Assembly (NCBI GenBank): GCA_026225945.1
Contig: JAMJFZ010001765.1
Coordinates: 86,579 to 150,578 of the forward strand
Reading direction: 5' to 3'
Origin: Cricetomys ansorgei
Lineage: Eukaryota > Chordata > Mammalia > Rodentia > Nesomyidae
DNA length: 64,000 bases
This document shows positions 9,862 through 19,399 of the stretch, in pieces; within the stretch, counting starts at the first letter, position 1; every line of letters begins with the position of its first letter. The position numbers and the translations under genes are program-made. Under the pieces are notes generated by a model. It ran no database searches. It saw nothing but the letters and a program-made list of their open reading frames with translations, and was not told the origin of the DNA.

Positions 9862-11660
9862 GTGGAACCTGGGACTTATTGCAACAATGGGAAACTCAGA
9901 TTACTATCCCTTCTATCCCAGAAAAGGTACACAAAATGAAGATGCTTTTAATAAGGGGACTGCACAGGATATACATGTTGTCCCCAAACCAGACACAACA
10001 GGTATTGAGTTTTCAAACTTCTAAACGGGGCTACTGCCAAAAATATACCAATTGCCCTACCCTTAAAATGGTTGACTAACAAGTCTGTGTGAATAGAGCA
10101 GTGGCCCTTACCAAAAGAAAAATTACAGGTGCTTGAACAGCTGGTAGAGGAACAGTTAAAGGCTCAGCATATAGAAGACTCTACCAGTCCAAGAACTCAT
10201 CTGTATTTGTTATAAAGAAAAAATCTGGAAAATGGAGAATGTTTACTGATTTGGGGGCTGTGAACAAGGTGATTCAGCCTATGGGTCTGGAACAGCCTGG
10301 AATTCCTTTGCCTTCATTAACCCATAAGGCATGGTATCTGGTAGTGATTATTTAAAAAAACTTTATTTTTAACAATCCTCTTACAAGAGCAGGACAAGAA
10401 AAGTTTGCATTTACAATACCTATAAAAATGTTCAACCTGTCAAAACATCTCAATGTTTTGTCCTTCCCCAGGGAATATTAAGTAGTCCAGCAGTATACCA
10501 ATAGTTTTCAAAACAACCTTTGGATATAATTCAAAAGCAATTTCTGCAATCTATTATTTACCATTATATGGATGATATTTTTTTTTTTTGGCTGATTCTG
10601 ATGCCGCTACTTTAGAAAAAAATGTTTGATTGAAACAAAAAGAATCTTATCCTGTTGGGGGTTACAAATCACTCCTGAGAAAATATGAAGAGTAGATTCT
10701 ATTAACTATCTAGACCTTAAGAAAAGTCAACAAAAATTTCAGCCACAAAATGTACAGATCAGAAGAGATCAGTTGTGAACTCTTAAAGATTTCCAAAAAC
10801 TAGTGGAGATATTAATTGTGTAAGGCCCATGATTGAATTAACTACACAAGAGCTAAGTAATTTGTTTCAAACATTACAAGGAGAATCTATCCTAGATATT
10901 CCAAGACACTTAACCACTGCAGCAGGGCAAGAGTTAACTCCTATAAAAAAGAGACTACAAAATGCTTACGTATATCATATAGATCTACACCTGAATTGTA
11001 TTTTGGTCATCATTTATTCAAAACATTCCTCTATGGGATTCTTATGAAGATAGAGAATAATATCTTAGAATGGATATGTATGGCACATAAGCAAAGTAAA
11101 AAATTAAAGACAGGCGTAAAGAAAGTTGCTGATTTAATTACAAAGGGAATAATAAGACTTCATTAGCTGTCAGGAATAGATCCAGCAGAAATAGTGGTGC
11201 CTTGTACTAGTGCTGAGATTACATCATTATGAGTAATTAATGAAGAGCTTGTAGCAATTATTTGGGAGAAATTAATAACAAATATCCTAAAAACAAGCAC
11301 ATTCAGTTTATCAGAAGAACTAGCTGGATAGTCCCTCACATAGTGAAGGAAAAACTTATTTTTGGAGCACCTACATTTTATACTGATACAAATAAATCAG
11401 GAATGGTTGGTTACAAGTCAGAAAGAATAAGTAAAGTCAATCAAAGCCCATATGCTTCAGTTAAAAAAATAAGAGTTACATGCTATTCTTATGGTATTGT
11501 TAGATTTTCTTGAATCTCTTATTATCATTACTGATTCTCAGCATTCGGAAAGGGTTGTTTTGTGTATAGAAACTGCTGAATTTATCCACCATAATTCAGA
11601 ATTAACATTGTTATTTACGCAACTGCAACAAGCAATTTGAAACAGAAATTGTCCATTATA
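9862..11660 (+). pseudogene. Retroviral pol relic: protease end, reverse transcriptase, RNase H
   Basis: This is the polymerase portion of the endogenous retrovirus. The entry of RT is marked by IEQWPL at about 10094. The catalytic YMDD box is at 10565-10576 and is followed by a run of T that shifts the frame. RNase H is suggested by a TDT-type first aspartate region near 11375 and an ITDSQ-type segment near 11528. The longest open stretches are only about 65-85 codons, broken by stops (for example after TGTTA at about 10213). In an active relative this enzyme copies the RNA genome. Here it is inactivated. The clustering of IAP-like motifs, not a complete domain, supports the call. Confidence 0.8.
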
Positions 11661-12300
11661 TATTACTCATATTAGATCTCATACTGGGTTGCCAGGCCCA
11701 GTGGCAAAAGGTAATGATGAGATCATTAAGCTATTAATAGGAAATGTGTTAGAAGCCTCAAAATGTCATGAAAAGCACCATGGCAACAGCAAAAGTTTAA
11801 AAATGAACATTTCCATTACTTGGTGGCAAGCCAAGGAAATTATAAAGAATTGACTAACATGTTCCTTGTATAACCAAGTCCCATTGCCTGTTGAAAGTAA
11901 CCCCAAGGGTATTAAAAGAGGGGAAATCTGGCAGAAGGATGTTCTCCATGTTGCAGAATTTGGTAAGCTAAATTTTATACACCATATTATTGATACTTAT
12001 TCAAGATCTCAATGGGCTTCTGCCTTGAGCTCTGAAAGGGCTGATTCTGTAATTACACATTTACTGGAAGTGATGGCTATTATGAGAACACCTTTACAAA
12101 TTAAGACTGACAATGCCCCTGCAAAAGTCTCCAGTAAAATGAAAAGCAGTTTGCATACTACGGCATAAAACATGCTACTGGTATACCACAGAATCCTACA
12201 GGACAAGCAGTTGTAGAAAGATCTAATTGGACATTAAACGAAATGCTTGAAAGAATAAAAAGGAATAACAAAGACCCCAAGAGATAGATGACATAGTGCT
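11590..12300 (+). pseudogene. Retroviral integrase relic
   Basis: The N-terminal zinc-binding region is indicated by an RSHTGLPGP segment near 11676-11702 and a later HH/CC pattern. The catalytic core lies in an open stretch of 100 codons (11866-12168). It holds an aspartate at the WQKDV position, the IDTYSRSQWA region and TDNAPA at about 12107. The frame then breaks, and core sequence continues out of frame near 12180-12260. In a functional relative integrase joins viral DNA to the chromosome. The stops and frameshift rule that out here. It resembles betaretroviral/IAP integrase. Confidence 0.8.
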
Positions 12301-12729
12301 ACTAATTTCAAATTCTCTGAATGTTAATGAGACAGGAACAAGAGCAGCTGAAGACACTGGGCAATAGAAAGAACTGCAGAGTTAAATCAACCTATATACT
12401 ATAAAGATTTATTAACATCTGAATGGCAATCAGGACAAGTAAGGCGCTGCAGGGCAGAGGGTATGCCTATATTTCCAGTGGAAATGAGAAATTGGGGTAC
12501 CATTAAAACTGGTAAAGATTAGCTTTGAGCCAGTAAGGAAGATCTCCTGAATACCCTGACTGCTGACCTGAAAAAGCGTGACTACGGAAAGAAAAGTTCT
12601 TTTAAAAAGATAGAGTCTTCTAATGATTGTATTCAAGTACAAAAAATGAAAAGCAACAAAGAATCAGCTCTGGTTCATGGAGTGTCTGAATCCGAAATTT
12701 CCAACTGACTGCAATACCAGTGACAGTGA

Positions 12730-13092
12730 AGAGTAAGAGAGGAAGATGAAGAATATGAAGACTTGAAAAACTGTCCTCATGTGAATCTTACTTTGGCTGA
12801 TCTGGAACAGTTGGCTGGCAGTCATCAGAAGGCTTCCGGAAAAAATAATGAGAGTGATGATCCCAAAATGCCATTCATTGCAAATATGACACAACCTCCC
12901 AAGAGTCCCAGGACTTCCCATGACCTGTACAATGGCCAACAGTGCAGTAGTCCTGAGGAGATTTTGATGTCCCCTTTAGAGGGAGAGAACACAGCAAGCA
13001 GAAACAAGAGGAAAATACCTAAAGCCCAAGTTCCAGATAGTCAAGGAAAAACAACCCTAAGTCTTAGTGCAGAGTCACAAGACAGTATCTGA
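12730..13092 (+). pseudogene. Unassigned open frame between integrase and 3' LTR
   Basis: An open frame of about 120 codons lies where env or the C-terminal end of pol would sit. Its start is acidic (EEDEEYEDL) and the rest is rich in Ser, Pro, Lys and Asn, with no signal peptide or membrane segment, so it is not an intact env. No ATG occurs near its start, so if ever translated it was probably part of a longer frame. It may be a remnant of pol C-terminus, env surface sequence or an accessory gene. I do not recognise it. Neighbours: integrase relic 440 bp upstream, polypurine tract 265 bp downstream. Confidence 0.35.
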
Positions 13093-13358
13093 AACAGAAA
13101 TTTGCCATCTGCCTGAAAGTAAAAAAGCTTCAGAGACAGAGGGGATTGATTCAAGCAACTCACATCTCTTGGGAAACCACCAAAGGTGTCTCACAGGGAA
13201 GACCCTCAGAAAAACACAGCAGGTTTCTCACTTTCTGTTAGTAATGCATCATGCATGAATGCTAAAGATAAACCCATAAAGACCAGAAAGAAAAAGGGAT
13301 GATCCAGTAAAAGTCCTCAGTGAAAAAGTAATCAATATCATACAAGTTATGGCTTATT

Positions 13359-13373
13359 AAAAGGGAGGGGGAG
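13359..13373 (+). other. Retroviral polypurine tract
   Basis: AAAAGGGAGGGGGAG lies directly before TGTAGCAAAG, the expected position of the plus-strand primer next to a 3' LTR. It confirms the orientation of the retroviral relic. Confidence 0.75.
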
Positions 13374-13777
13374 TGTAGCAAAGCATTTGCCAAGAAGTCT
13401 TTTGTCCTGTGCAGCCTTACTTATGATTACAGGCTACTTGGACTTCTGGGAAAGTGTTGGCAGTTGTCCATGACATTTCGTGGAATTGTTTGAAAGATGT
13501 TAATTCAGTTCAGCTAGTTCTCTCTGATGTTCCTGTTATCCAAGCTAAGGATAGTCAAGCTAAGGATAGTCAAAAAGGGCAGTGAATTTCTCTTTTCTCT
13601 CTTTCTGTCTTTAAAGGCTGCCTGCAAGAGCAGTGAAGATTCCTCGTTTTCCTATCTCTTTTTAGAGCTAGAGGGTAAAAGGCACAGTGGGAATCTGTTA
13701 CAAGTTAGAAATCTGTCTCAGTAGCAGTTGGGACAAGAGATGCCTGTCCTCTGTCACAGGATGCACTATAGTAGGCA
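13374..13777 (+). mobile_element. 3' LTR of the class II retroviral relic
   Basis: The LTR begins TGTAGCAAAG right after the polypurine tract. A 15-bp direct duplication (AAGCTAAGGATAGTC at 13542-13556 and 13557-13571) sits in the putative U3, a place where retroviruses often carry duplicated enhancers. The right end is uncertain; GTAGGCA at 13771-13777 is one candidate. No clear AATAAA is visible. With no matching 5' LTR in the window, boundaries and target duplication cannot be tested. Confidence 0.55.
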
Positions 13778-14324
13778 TAGCAAGCTTACCATCTAGGTCA
13801 ATTCATGTTACTATTGTTTTAAAATGAGAAGCACATGGGTAAGCAGCCTGAGTTAGTACCCCTCCAAAAAAAATACCTCTGTACCTATACCATGTTCTTA
13901 AGGCATCTGACAAGGTCAAATATTTGACACAATTGAGCAATGACTAGTTTCCTCTTCAAAGGCAATATCCACCTATCAGCTCACCTGATTCTTCAGATTT
14001 TGGAATTGTTGCCAAGTTTATAAAGTGCATAAACAGCACGTTTACCCTTTTGAAGGCATGTCTGAAAGGTTATTTTGACAAACCATAAATACTCTTAGCT
14101 GTGGGTTTACCAGTTGAGTCAAAACTACAAAGCAGGTGACAAAATATTTAGGTTTCTCTGCAGAAACATGTGGTTTCACAGTTAGTTGAATGAGCTTTCA
14201 TTCACATCTCAAAACATGTATAAAGGTAATAAGTCCTGAGTCTGCACTGGAGAAGTTTCTGGAAGTAGGAGCTTCCTTGAAGAAGCTAAATCATATGTCT
14301 ATGAGGTCTGGCTTAAAAAGCTAG

Positions 14325-14508
14325 CAAACAAACTGAGAGGGATGCTGGTGTGACAGCCAAGCAGAAAAAGTTGCTTGCTCCGAAGCCTGACATCCTGAGT
14401 TTGATCCTGGGATACATCATTCTGCCTGTCCTCTGACCTACAAACACACAGTGGCATGTGTGCCCACAGACAGACACAGACACATACACATACACAACAA
14501 AAGGAAAT
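14325..14508 (+). mobile_element. B3-type SINE
   Basis: CCTGAGTTTGATCCTGGG, TGTCCTCTGACCTACAAACAC and GTGGCATGTGTGCCCAC follow a rodent B3 body and end in a CACAT-rich tail. The tRNA-like head is diverged. Confidence 0.7.
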
Positions 14509-14592
14509 TTAGAATGGTGTTTCAGTTAGAGTTTTTTTCAAATGTACTAAAATATATAGCACCTTATCTATGTTTAAAAGAAATACTACAAG

Positions 14593-14770
14593 GGCTGGAG
14601 AGATAGCTCAGCCGCTAAGAGCACTGACTGCTCTTTCAGAGGTCTGAGTTTAATTCCCAACAATCACATGGTGGCACACAACCATCTATAATGGGATCAG
14701 ATGCCCTCTTCTGGCATGCAAGTGTACATGCAGATAGAGCACACAAAAAAGAAAAGAAAAGAAAAGAAAA
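14593..14770 (+). mobile_element. B2 SINE
   Basis: This is a well-preserved B2: GGGCTGGAGAGATAGCTCAG, GAGCACTGACTGCTCTTTC, CACATGGTGGCACACAACC and GATGCCCTCTTCTGGCATG, with an AAAGAAAAG tail. It is one of the cleanest SINEs in the window. Confidence 0.95.
14604..14657 (+). promoter_or_regulatory. B2 internal Pol III promoter (A and B boxes)
   Basis: The A box is TAGCTCAGCCG (14604-14614) and the B box is near GAGTTTAATTCC (14646-14657). The B box departs from GGTTCRANNCC, so activity may be weak. Confidence 0.6.
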
Positions 14771-14794
14771 ATACTTCATGAATTTAGCATTGAC

Positions 14795-14960
14795 TCCACT
14801 GTAATATCAGAACTTGGGAAATAGAGGCAGGAGAATTGGAGTTTCAGGTTATCCTGTCTACATACTGCGTTCAAGGTCATCCTGGTCTACATAGCTAGTT
14901 GGTGGCCATCATGGTCTACATGGTGTTCTGCACCCCCCCCCCAAAAAAAAACTCCAAACA
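14795..14960 (+). mobile_element. Degenerate B1 SINE
   Basis: AACTTGGGAAATAGAGGCAGG, then TCATCCTGGTCTACATAGC, and an A tail after a C run (14931-14950). The 5' end of the element is missing or diverged. Confidence 0.65.
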
Positions 14961-15845
14961 ACAGCGAACAATAAAGAAACAAAAATTCTGTTACTCCGGG
15001 GCAGTAGTAGTTTTATGTGCTGTATATAACTTCTGGTTGTACCATGTGGCATGGTCAAGCATCCTGATCATAATTTCTAATCACCAAGATCCCGTATTGA
15101 GGACTGTATTATTAAACATATTTAAACAATGCAAACTGGATTATAGAGTGTGATGAGGCTGTTAATCTATTGTGTGCCTGGGCTTGGAATCTCCAGAGCG
15201 CGGGATAGAACATTTTTTTCTCCTTTGAGCTTTTGAATAACATTTGGGTACTTACTAGACTTTGAGTATGGGTAAATGAGTGTGCTCCAGGGTGTATCCT
15301 GGACCAAAATCTCCTGCTGGGCTACAAAGTGGGGACCATCTTGTCCCCATATCCAGTCTTCTCAGGAGCCTCTAAGCCTGAATACTTTGTAGTTATAGTT
15401 TCCAGCCCAGGAGAATCAGCTAAGGCAGCAGCAAAAGTCAGTAGGCGTGTGGTTCTAAGGTAGGAGTTGGTGGAAGCGGACAGGTTGGAAGGGTGTTCTG
15501 AGAGGATCCTCAAGTAAGCACAGGTATGTGGTGCCCATAATGGTGCCAAATACTGCACCATTCAGGCTCTACATCTGGTGTTTGGAAATCTCACTTTTGA
15601 CAATCTATGCCTCTCAGGGAACAGCATTTTGGAAAGGTCTGGGCAGCACGTGCTTGACGTTTTGGTTCCAGCCTAGGTGGTGTTTCACTGGGAGCCCTAT
15701 TTTTCTCAGATAAGGGTTTTATCAGGCACAGACCAAGGCTCCACTCTACCAGGGAGTTGCAGTACTGAATGACACTTGGATCCTGAGATAGCCCTGTTTC
15801 TGGTCTGTGAGAGTCCTAACACTCTATTGTTGAGGGCTGGTAAGA

Positions 15846-15896
15846 CATAGGAACCAGCCTGGACAGGCTGTGCATAGGAACCAGCCTGGACAGGCT
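15846..15896. repeat. 27-bp tandem duplication
   Basis: CATAGGAACCAGCCTGGAC and the next five bases occur at 15846-15869 and again at 15873-15896, with a three-base spacer. The two units are identical, so the duplication is recent relative to its surroundings. Confidence 0.9.
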
Positions 15897-17142
15897 CTTG
15901 CTAGTAGACACAACAGGCTGGGCTTCCTGCAGGAGAGCTGTCCTCAGCCTCACTTTTGGAGAGTATTCCACAGAAACTGGATCTCTGTGATTTGGTTTTA
16001 TGCCTGATAATCTATCAACTGTTGTTCCAATACCTTCAGATGGGATTTCTTCAGTCCTGTGAATCTGCTGAGAAATCACTGTGATTTCTCTCCTAGAATG
16101 TTCTCCTCCTGCCTTAAGATGCTCCAGGACCAATCATTTCATCCTGGAAATCTGTGTCCCTAGCTCTGTCAAAAGATCGACTGCCTTTGGTTAGGTGGAT
16201 GCCTTGTCACCCCTGTGGCAGATGCTTGGGCCTCTGGAAAACCCAGGCATGATGGATGTGTCTATAGCTGTTGCCTCCCCATTCATAATACCTGGTATTG
16301 AGGAGTTCTGACCACTTAAACCATCTCTATCCTTAGCATAACAATTTGCTGGGGGGATGGTTACCTTCCTTATTCTAGGGTGATAATTACCCACCCTTGA
16401 ACAGGAGTGATCATCTATAGCTGTATTGTTCTAACATGGATGACTTCTGTGAACTGTTCCTAGGGCTTTAAAGCCTTCCAGAAGATCCCGTAGCACACAA
16501 TTTGACTTATATCAACTCTTTCCTTAGGAATTGCAGCTCAACACAAATCCAGCCACATTTGTCTTTGAGTAACCCAGATAGACCTCTTCCTCTGCTCCAC
16601 CATTTTCTTACCTCCTCTGGGTTGCTCTCACTTTATAGAGACTCTATAAATGCTGCTCTAAATCACTTAGATCTTCCAAAATCTTTCCTACTTCATAAAG
16701 GTATTGCCTCACCAAAGAACCCATCAAAGTCACTAAAGCCTCATAGGGCATTGAGGTCCCTGCTGAGTCAACCTTTTCTTTAACACCTCTGTGAACACAG
16801 TTCTAACTGGTTGTGAGCCGAGATTCAAACACAGCTACTCTTATTCCTACTTAACATATACCATCTGCCCCTCCTATAAGGTCCTCCAGTTCTTTATATT
16901 TGAGGGGACTTCAGAGAGATAAATGTTACTAATGGCTTTAATAAGCCAGTCCAAGGAGGACAGACTTTTCTCATACTGTCTCAGGTTATGAAGCTTTTGT
17001 CTTAAGGAGGAGTTGGTAGTTAGTTATATTACTCAGTTTTCCTATATCTACTGCAGTCAGACTGATCCCATCCACTCCCATGTCTCACAGCCTTCCAAGT
17101 CAGGGGGAGGGAGGCTTTTTTCATTGCTTGTTTAAAAGTCTT

Positions 17143-17430
17143 TCATAATCCCAGAAGTTCAAGTGCTGAGTATTTCCTGACCACATTAGTTTCTTGCATT
17201 GAACCATAGTTAATGCCCCCATTTGCCTGCTGGATTACAGATTCTCCCTGTTTTTCTACTAAAACTTGGGCTTGAGTGGTATCTTTTCTTGCTTTTACCA
17301 TCTCTCTCTCATCCTTTTGTTTATCTAATTTACTTGCCAAATCAGAGACTAAAACTAAGAATGCTATCTGCATCTCCCTTTCTTGTTGCAATTTCTCCTT
17401 TACACAAGCATGTAGCTGCTTGGCCCCCAT
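17143..17430 (-). pseudogene. Coiled-coil open frame of unknown origin
   Basis: A 95-codon minus-strand frame with many Lys, Glu and Gln residues (for example KEKLQQEREMQ and LASKLDKQKDEREMVKAR) and heptad-like spacing of Leu, Val and Ala predicts an amphipathic helix. No zinc knuckle, protease or enzyme motif lies nearby. It could be a gag remnant or an exon relic. A stop closes it at the left and no splice signal is evident, so I treat it as a relic. Confidence 0.3.
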
Positions 17431-18264
17431 CTCAGCCTCAGGTGCATTGCTATCTACGACAACAGTGGTCAGATAACCTATGCTGCTGCCTGGTCACAGA
17501 GAGAATGAAGTCTTGGGTGTTAATCTCAAAGACCGCAAAATTTCCTCTAAACCTTTAACTGTTTTCAGCACATCTCCATATTTACATGGTGGATTCAACT
17601 CTTCAAGCAGGTGTGTCATCCCATACAACACACACAAGAATGGTATCCTGGGATTCCTCCCACAGACACTCCTAATCTTGATGGCTCAGCCTTAGTTGCC
17701 TATCTCACTACCCATAGCAAGAACAAGGCAACTGCTGTCATAGCACAAAAGCACACTACATGCCACACAGGAAAGGACAACTGTACTGGGATTTCCTATG
17801 CAGATATCTTCTTCCCAGGCTTTTCAACCTCAGTTGCATGCCTTGCTACCTATAGCCAGGGTAGCTATGTGCACAGCCTGCAGGTAGCTCATAAGTTAGA
17901 GAGTGTCCTTTCCAGGTGTTTCGGTTGACCTACACCTCTTCCAGGCAGCTCTGCAGGTTTCTGCTTCTTCCAGGCAGCTGGTCTGGGCTCAGAGTCCTTT
18001 GTTTGCAATTTGGGTTGGCTAAGAGTGTTCAGTGCAGGTGGGCTCTACTGCCTCTCCAAGTCTTCTTTGCAGCTGGACTCTGCTTACTCTGACAGAGCGA
18101 CCTAGTAAATCTGGTTAGCTTCAGGAGCCCTTGAAGCTACCTTTTTTTAAGCAGCTATTTATCTACCTGTTTAAGGAGCTCCCCTTCAGGATGGAATGTT
18201 TTCATCTATGAGGAAACTGTTACACAACAGATATGGTGACATATTGACATGGATACCTGCCTAA

Positions 18265-18362
18265 AGCTGAGCATAGAGGCACATTCCTGAAATCTCAACA
18301 TTCAGGTTGTTGAGGAAAGACAATGGCAAGTTGCAGGGCAGCCTGTGTCAAAATGATAACAC
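18265..18362 (+). mobile_element. Old monomeric B1-like (PB1) SINE
   Basis: GAGCATAGAGGCACATTCCTG, AATCTCAACATTCAGG and GGGCAGCCTGTGTC follow the start of the 7SL-derived B1 body with heavy divergence. Confidence 0.5.
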
Positions 18363-18364
18363 AA

Positions 18365-19190
18365 AATCATTCGGAAGCAATGGAGTTATCAAACAGGCAG
18401 CACACAGTTCAGCTGAGGCGACTACTAAATGACAATTAGTGGAGTTTTTGAATAGAAATGCTTGGAGTGAGACTAGAAACTCATCTAGGGAGTTTGATCC
18501 CAGAGCCAGGTAAGGAGAGAATGGCATAGTGAAGTTGCCATATTTTGTTCTCTGTATGGGTATGGTTGAGTGAAGGATGAGCTTATGTAATTCTTTGGAA
18601 GGTTGAAGGTCCTTAGTTATGGGTGTCTTTGCTCTGGAGGAGGGTCTGGAGTCACAGGTGGATTCCAGTTTGGGAGTGTTAGATGAGATGCTCTTGGTAT
18701 GTGCATGCATGACACACATTTGGATGTCAGCTATGCCATAGCTGACCATTATACCTGTCATATATCTTCAGTGAAGAAATTCAAATGTGAAGCAGGGAAA
18801 ATCCATCTAGAAACAAGATGGTGGCTACAGGTTCCCTGCTCCTGTTAGTCTACGATTTGGTTCAGGGAAGGGACTTTTGCAGTTTTCCCTAGGAACCAGG
18901 GTAGGGGTGGGTTTCCTTTGAGTCCTAAGGACCCATGGCTTCCATGGTGGAAGCTCTTTCCCTCAGAAAGACTCGTCCAGGTCTAACAATTGCAAGATAG
19001 AAAGTTGCACAACTTTGTTGTCTTATAGACACAGAAATACAACAGTGATGGCTGAAAAGCAGACTCCTGTCATTTCTATCCTGGACCAGTGCGAAGTCAG
19101 GGAGGGGTATATCTAAGGAGCATGCTAAGCTCCTCAGTCCCTTCTGTCCTCCATTCTCCTCCTCAGGCAACTCTTCCCCTCTTCTGCTCT
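18365..19190. other. Unclassified sequence
   Basis: No assignable gene or repeat. A 137-codon minus-strand open stretch (18761-18348) has no motif I recognise and no coding context. Confidence 0.35.
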
Positions 19191-19193
19191 GTG

Positions 19194-19194
<1 letters not shown>

Positions 19195-19233
<39 letters not shown>

Positions 19234-19301
19234 ACACACACACAGACACACAATAGACATATATACATATATATACATATATATGAATATATGTATATAT
19301 A

Positions 19302-19350
<49 letters not shown>
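19195..19350. repeat. Compound microsatellite (TG)n(CA)n(TA)n
   Basis: A (TG) run (19195-19230) is followed by (CA), then alternating TATATA/CATATA and a nearly pure (AT) run to 19350. The TG half is partly self-complementary to the CA half, so the tract can form a hairpin, and alternating purine-pyrimidine favours Z-DNA. Frames read through it are artefacts. Confidence 0.95.
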
Positions 19351-19353
<3 letters not shown>

Positions 19354-19399
19354 ATGTACATTAAAGTCAGATGCTCTTCCTCACATTCCACCTTGTTTG

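Larger units (their letters stand above)
9850..13373 (+). mobile_element. 5'-truncated class II endogenous retrovirus, internal region
   Basis: Retroviral domains follow in proviral order on one strand: a GRDLL-like protease end (near 9865), reverse transcriptase with YMDD (10565-10576), RNase H (about 11370-11640), integrase (about 11590-12290), an unassigned reading frame, then a polypurine tract (13359-13373) and an LTR start. The similarity is to betaretrovirus/IAP-type pol. The 5' LTR, gag and most of pro are absent upstream; instead there are a CA array and a B1 fragment. Many stops and frameshifts make it non-functional. There is no recognisable env. Confidence 0.85.
15300..18120 (-). 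mobile_element. Possible degenerate retroelement (unclassified)
   Basis: This non-SINE, non-L1 block has several minus-strand open stretches in one orientation (17430-17143, 16394-16191, 16133-15816, 15561-15322). The first encodes a Lys/Glu-rich helix of the kind found in gag coiled coils. The rest lacks domain motifs that I recognise, and I cannot find matching LTRs at the two ends. An LTR-retrotransposon internal region is my best guess. An eroded host gene or plain unique sequence remain possible. Confidence 0.25.

Noticed and set aside
14604..14657. tRNA-like A and B boxes as a tRNA gene
   Set aside because: They belong to a B2 SINE. There is no acceptor stem or cloverleaf.
18348..18761. 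137-codon minus-strand frame
   Set aside because: Composition is unremarkable, there are no motifs, and it is unsupported by neighbours.
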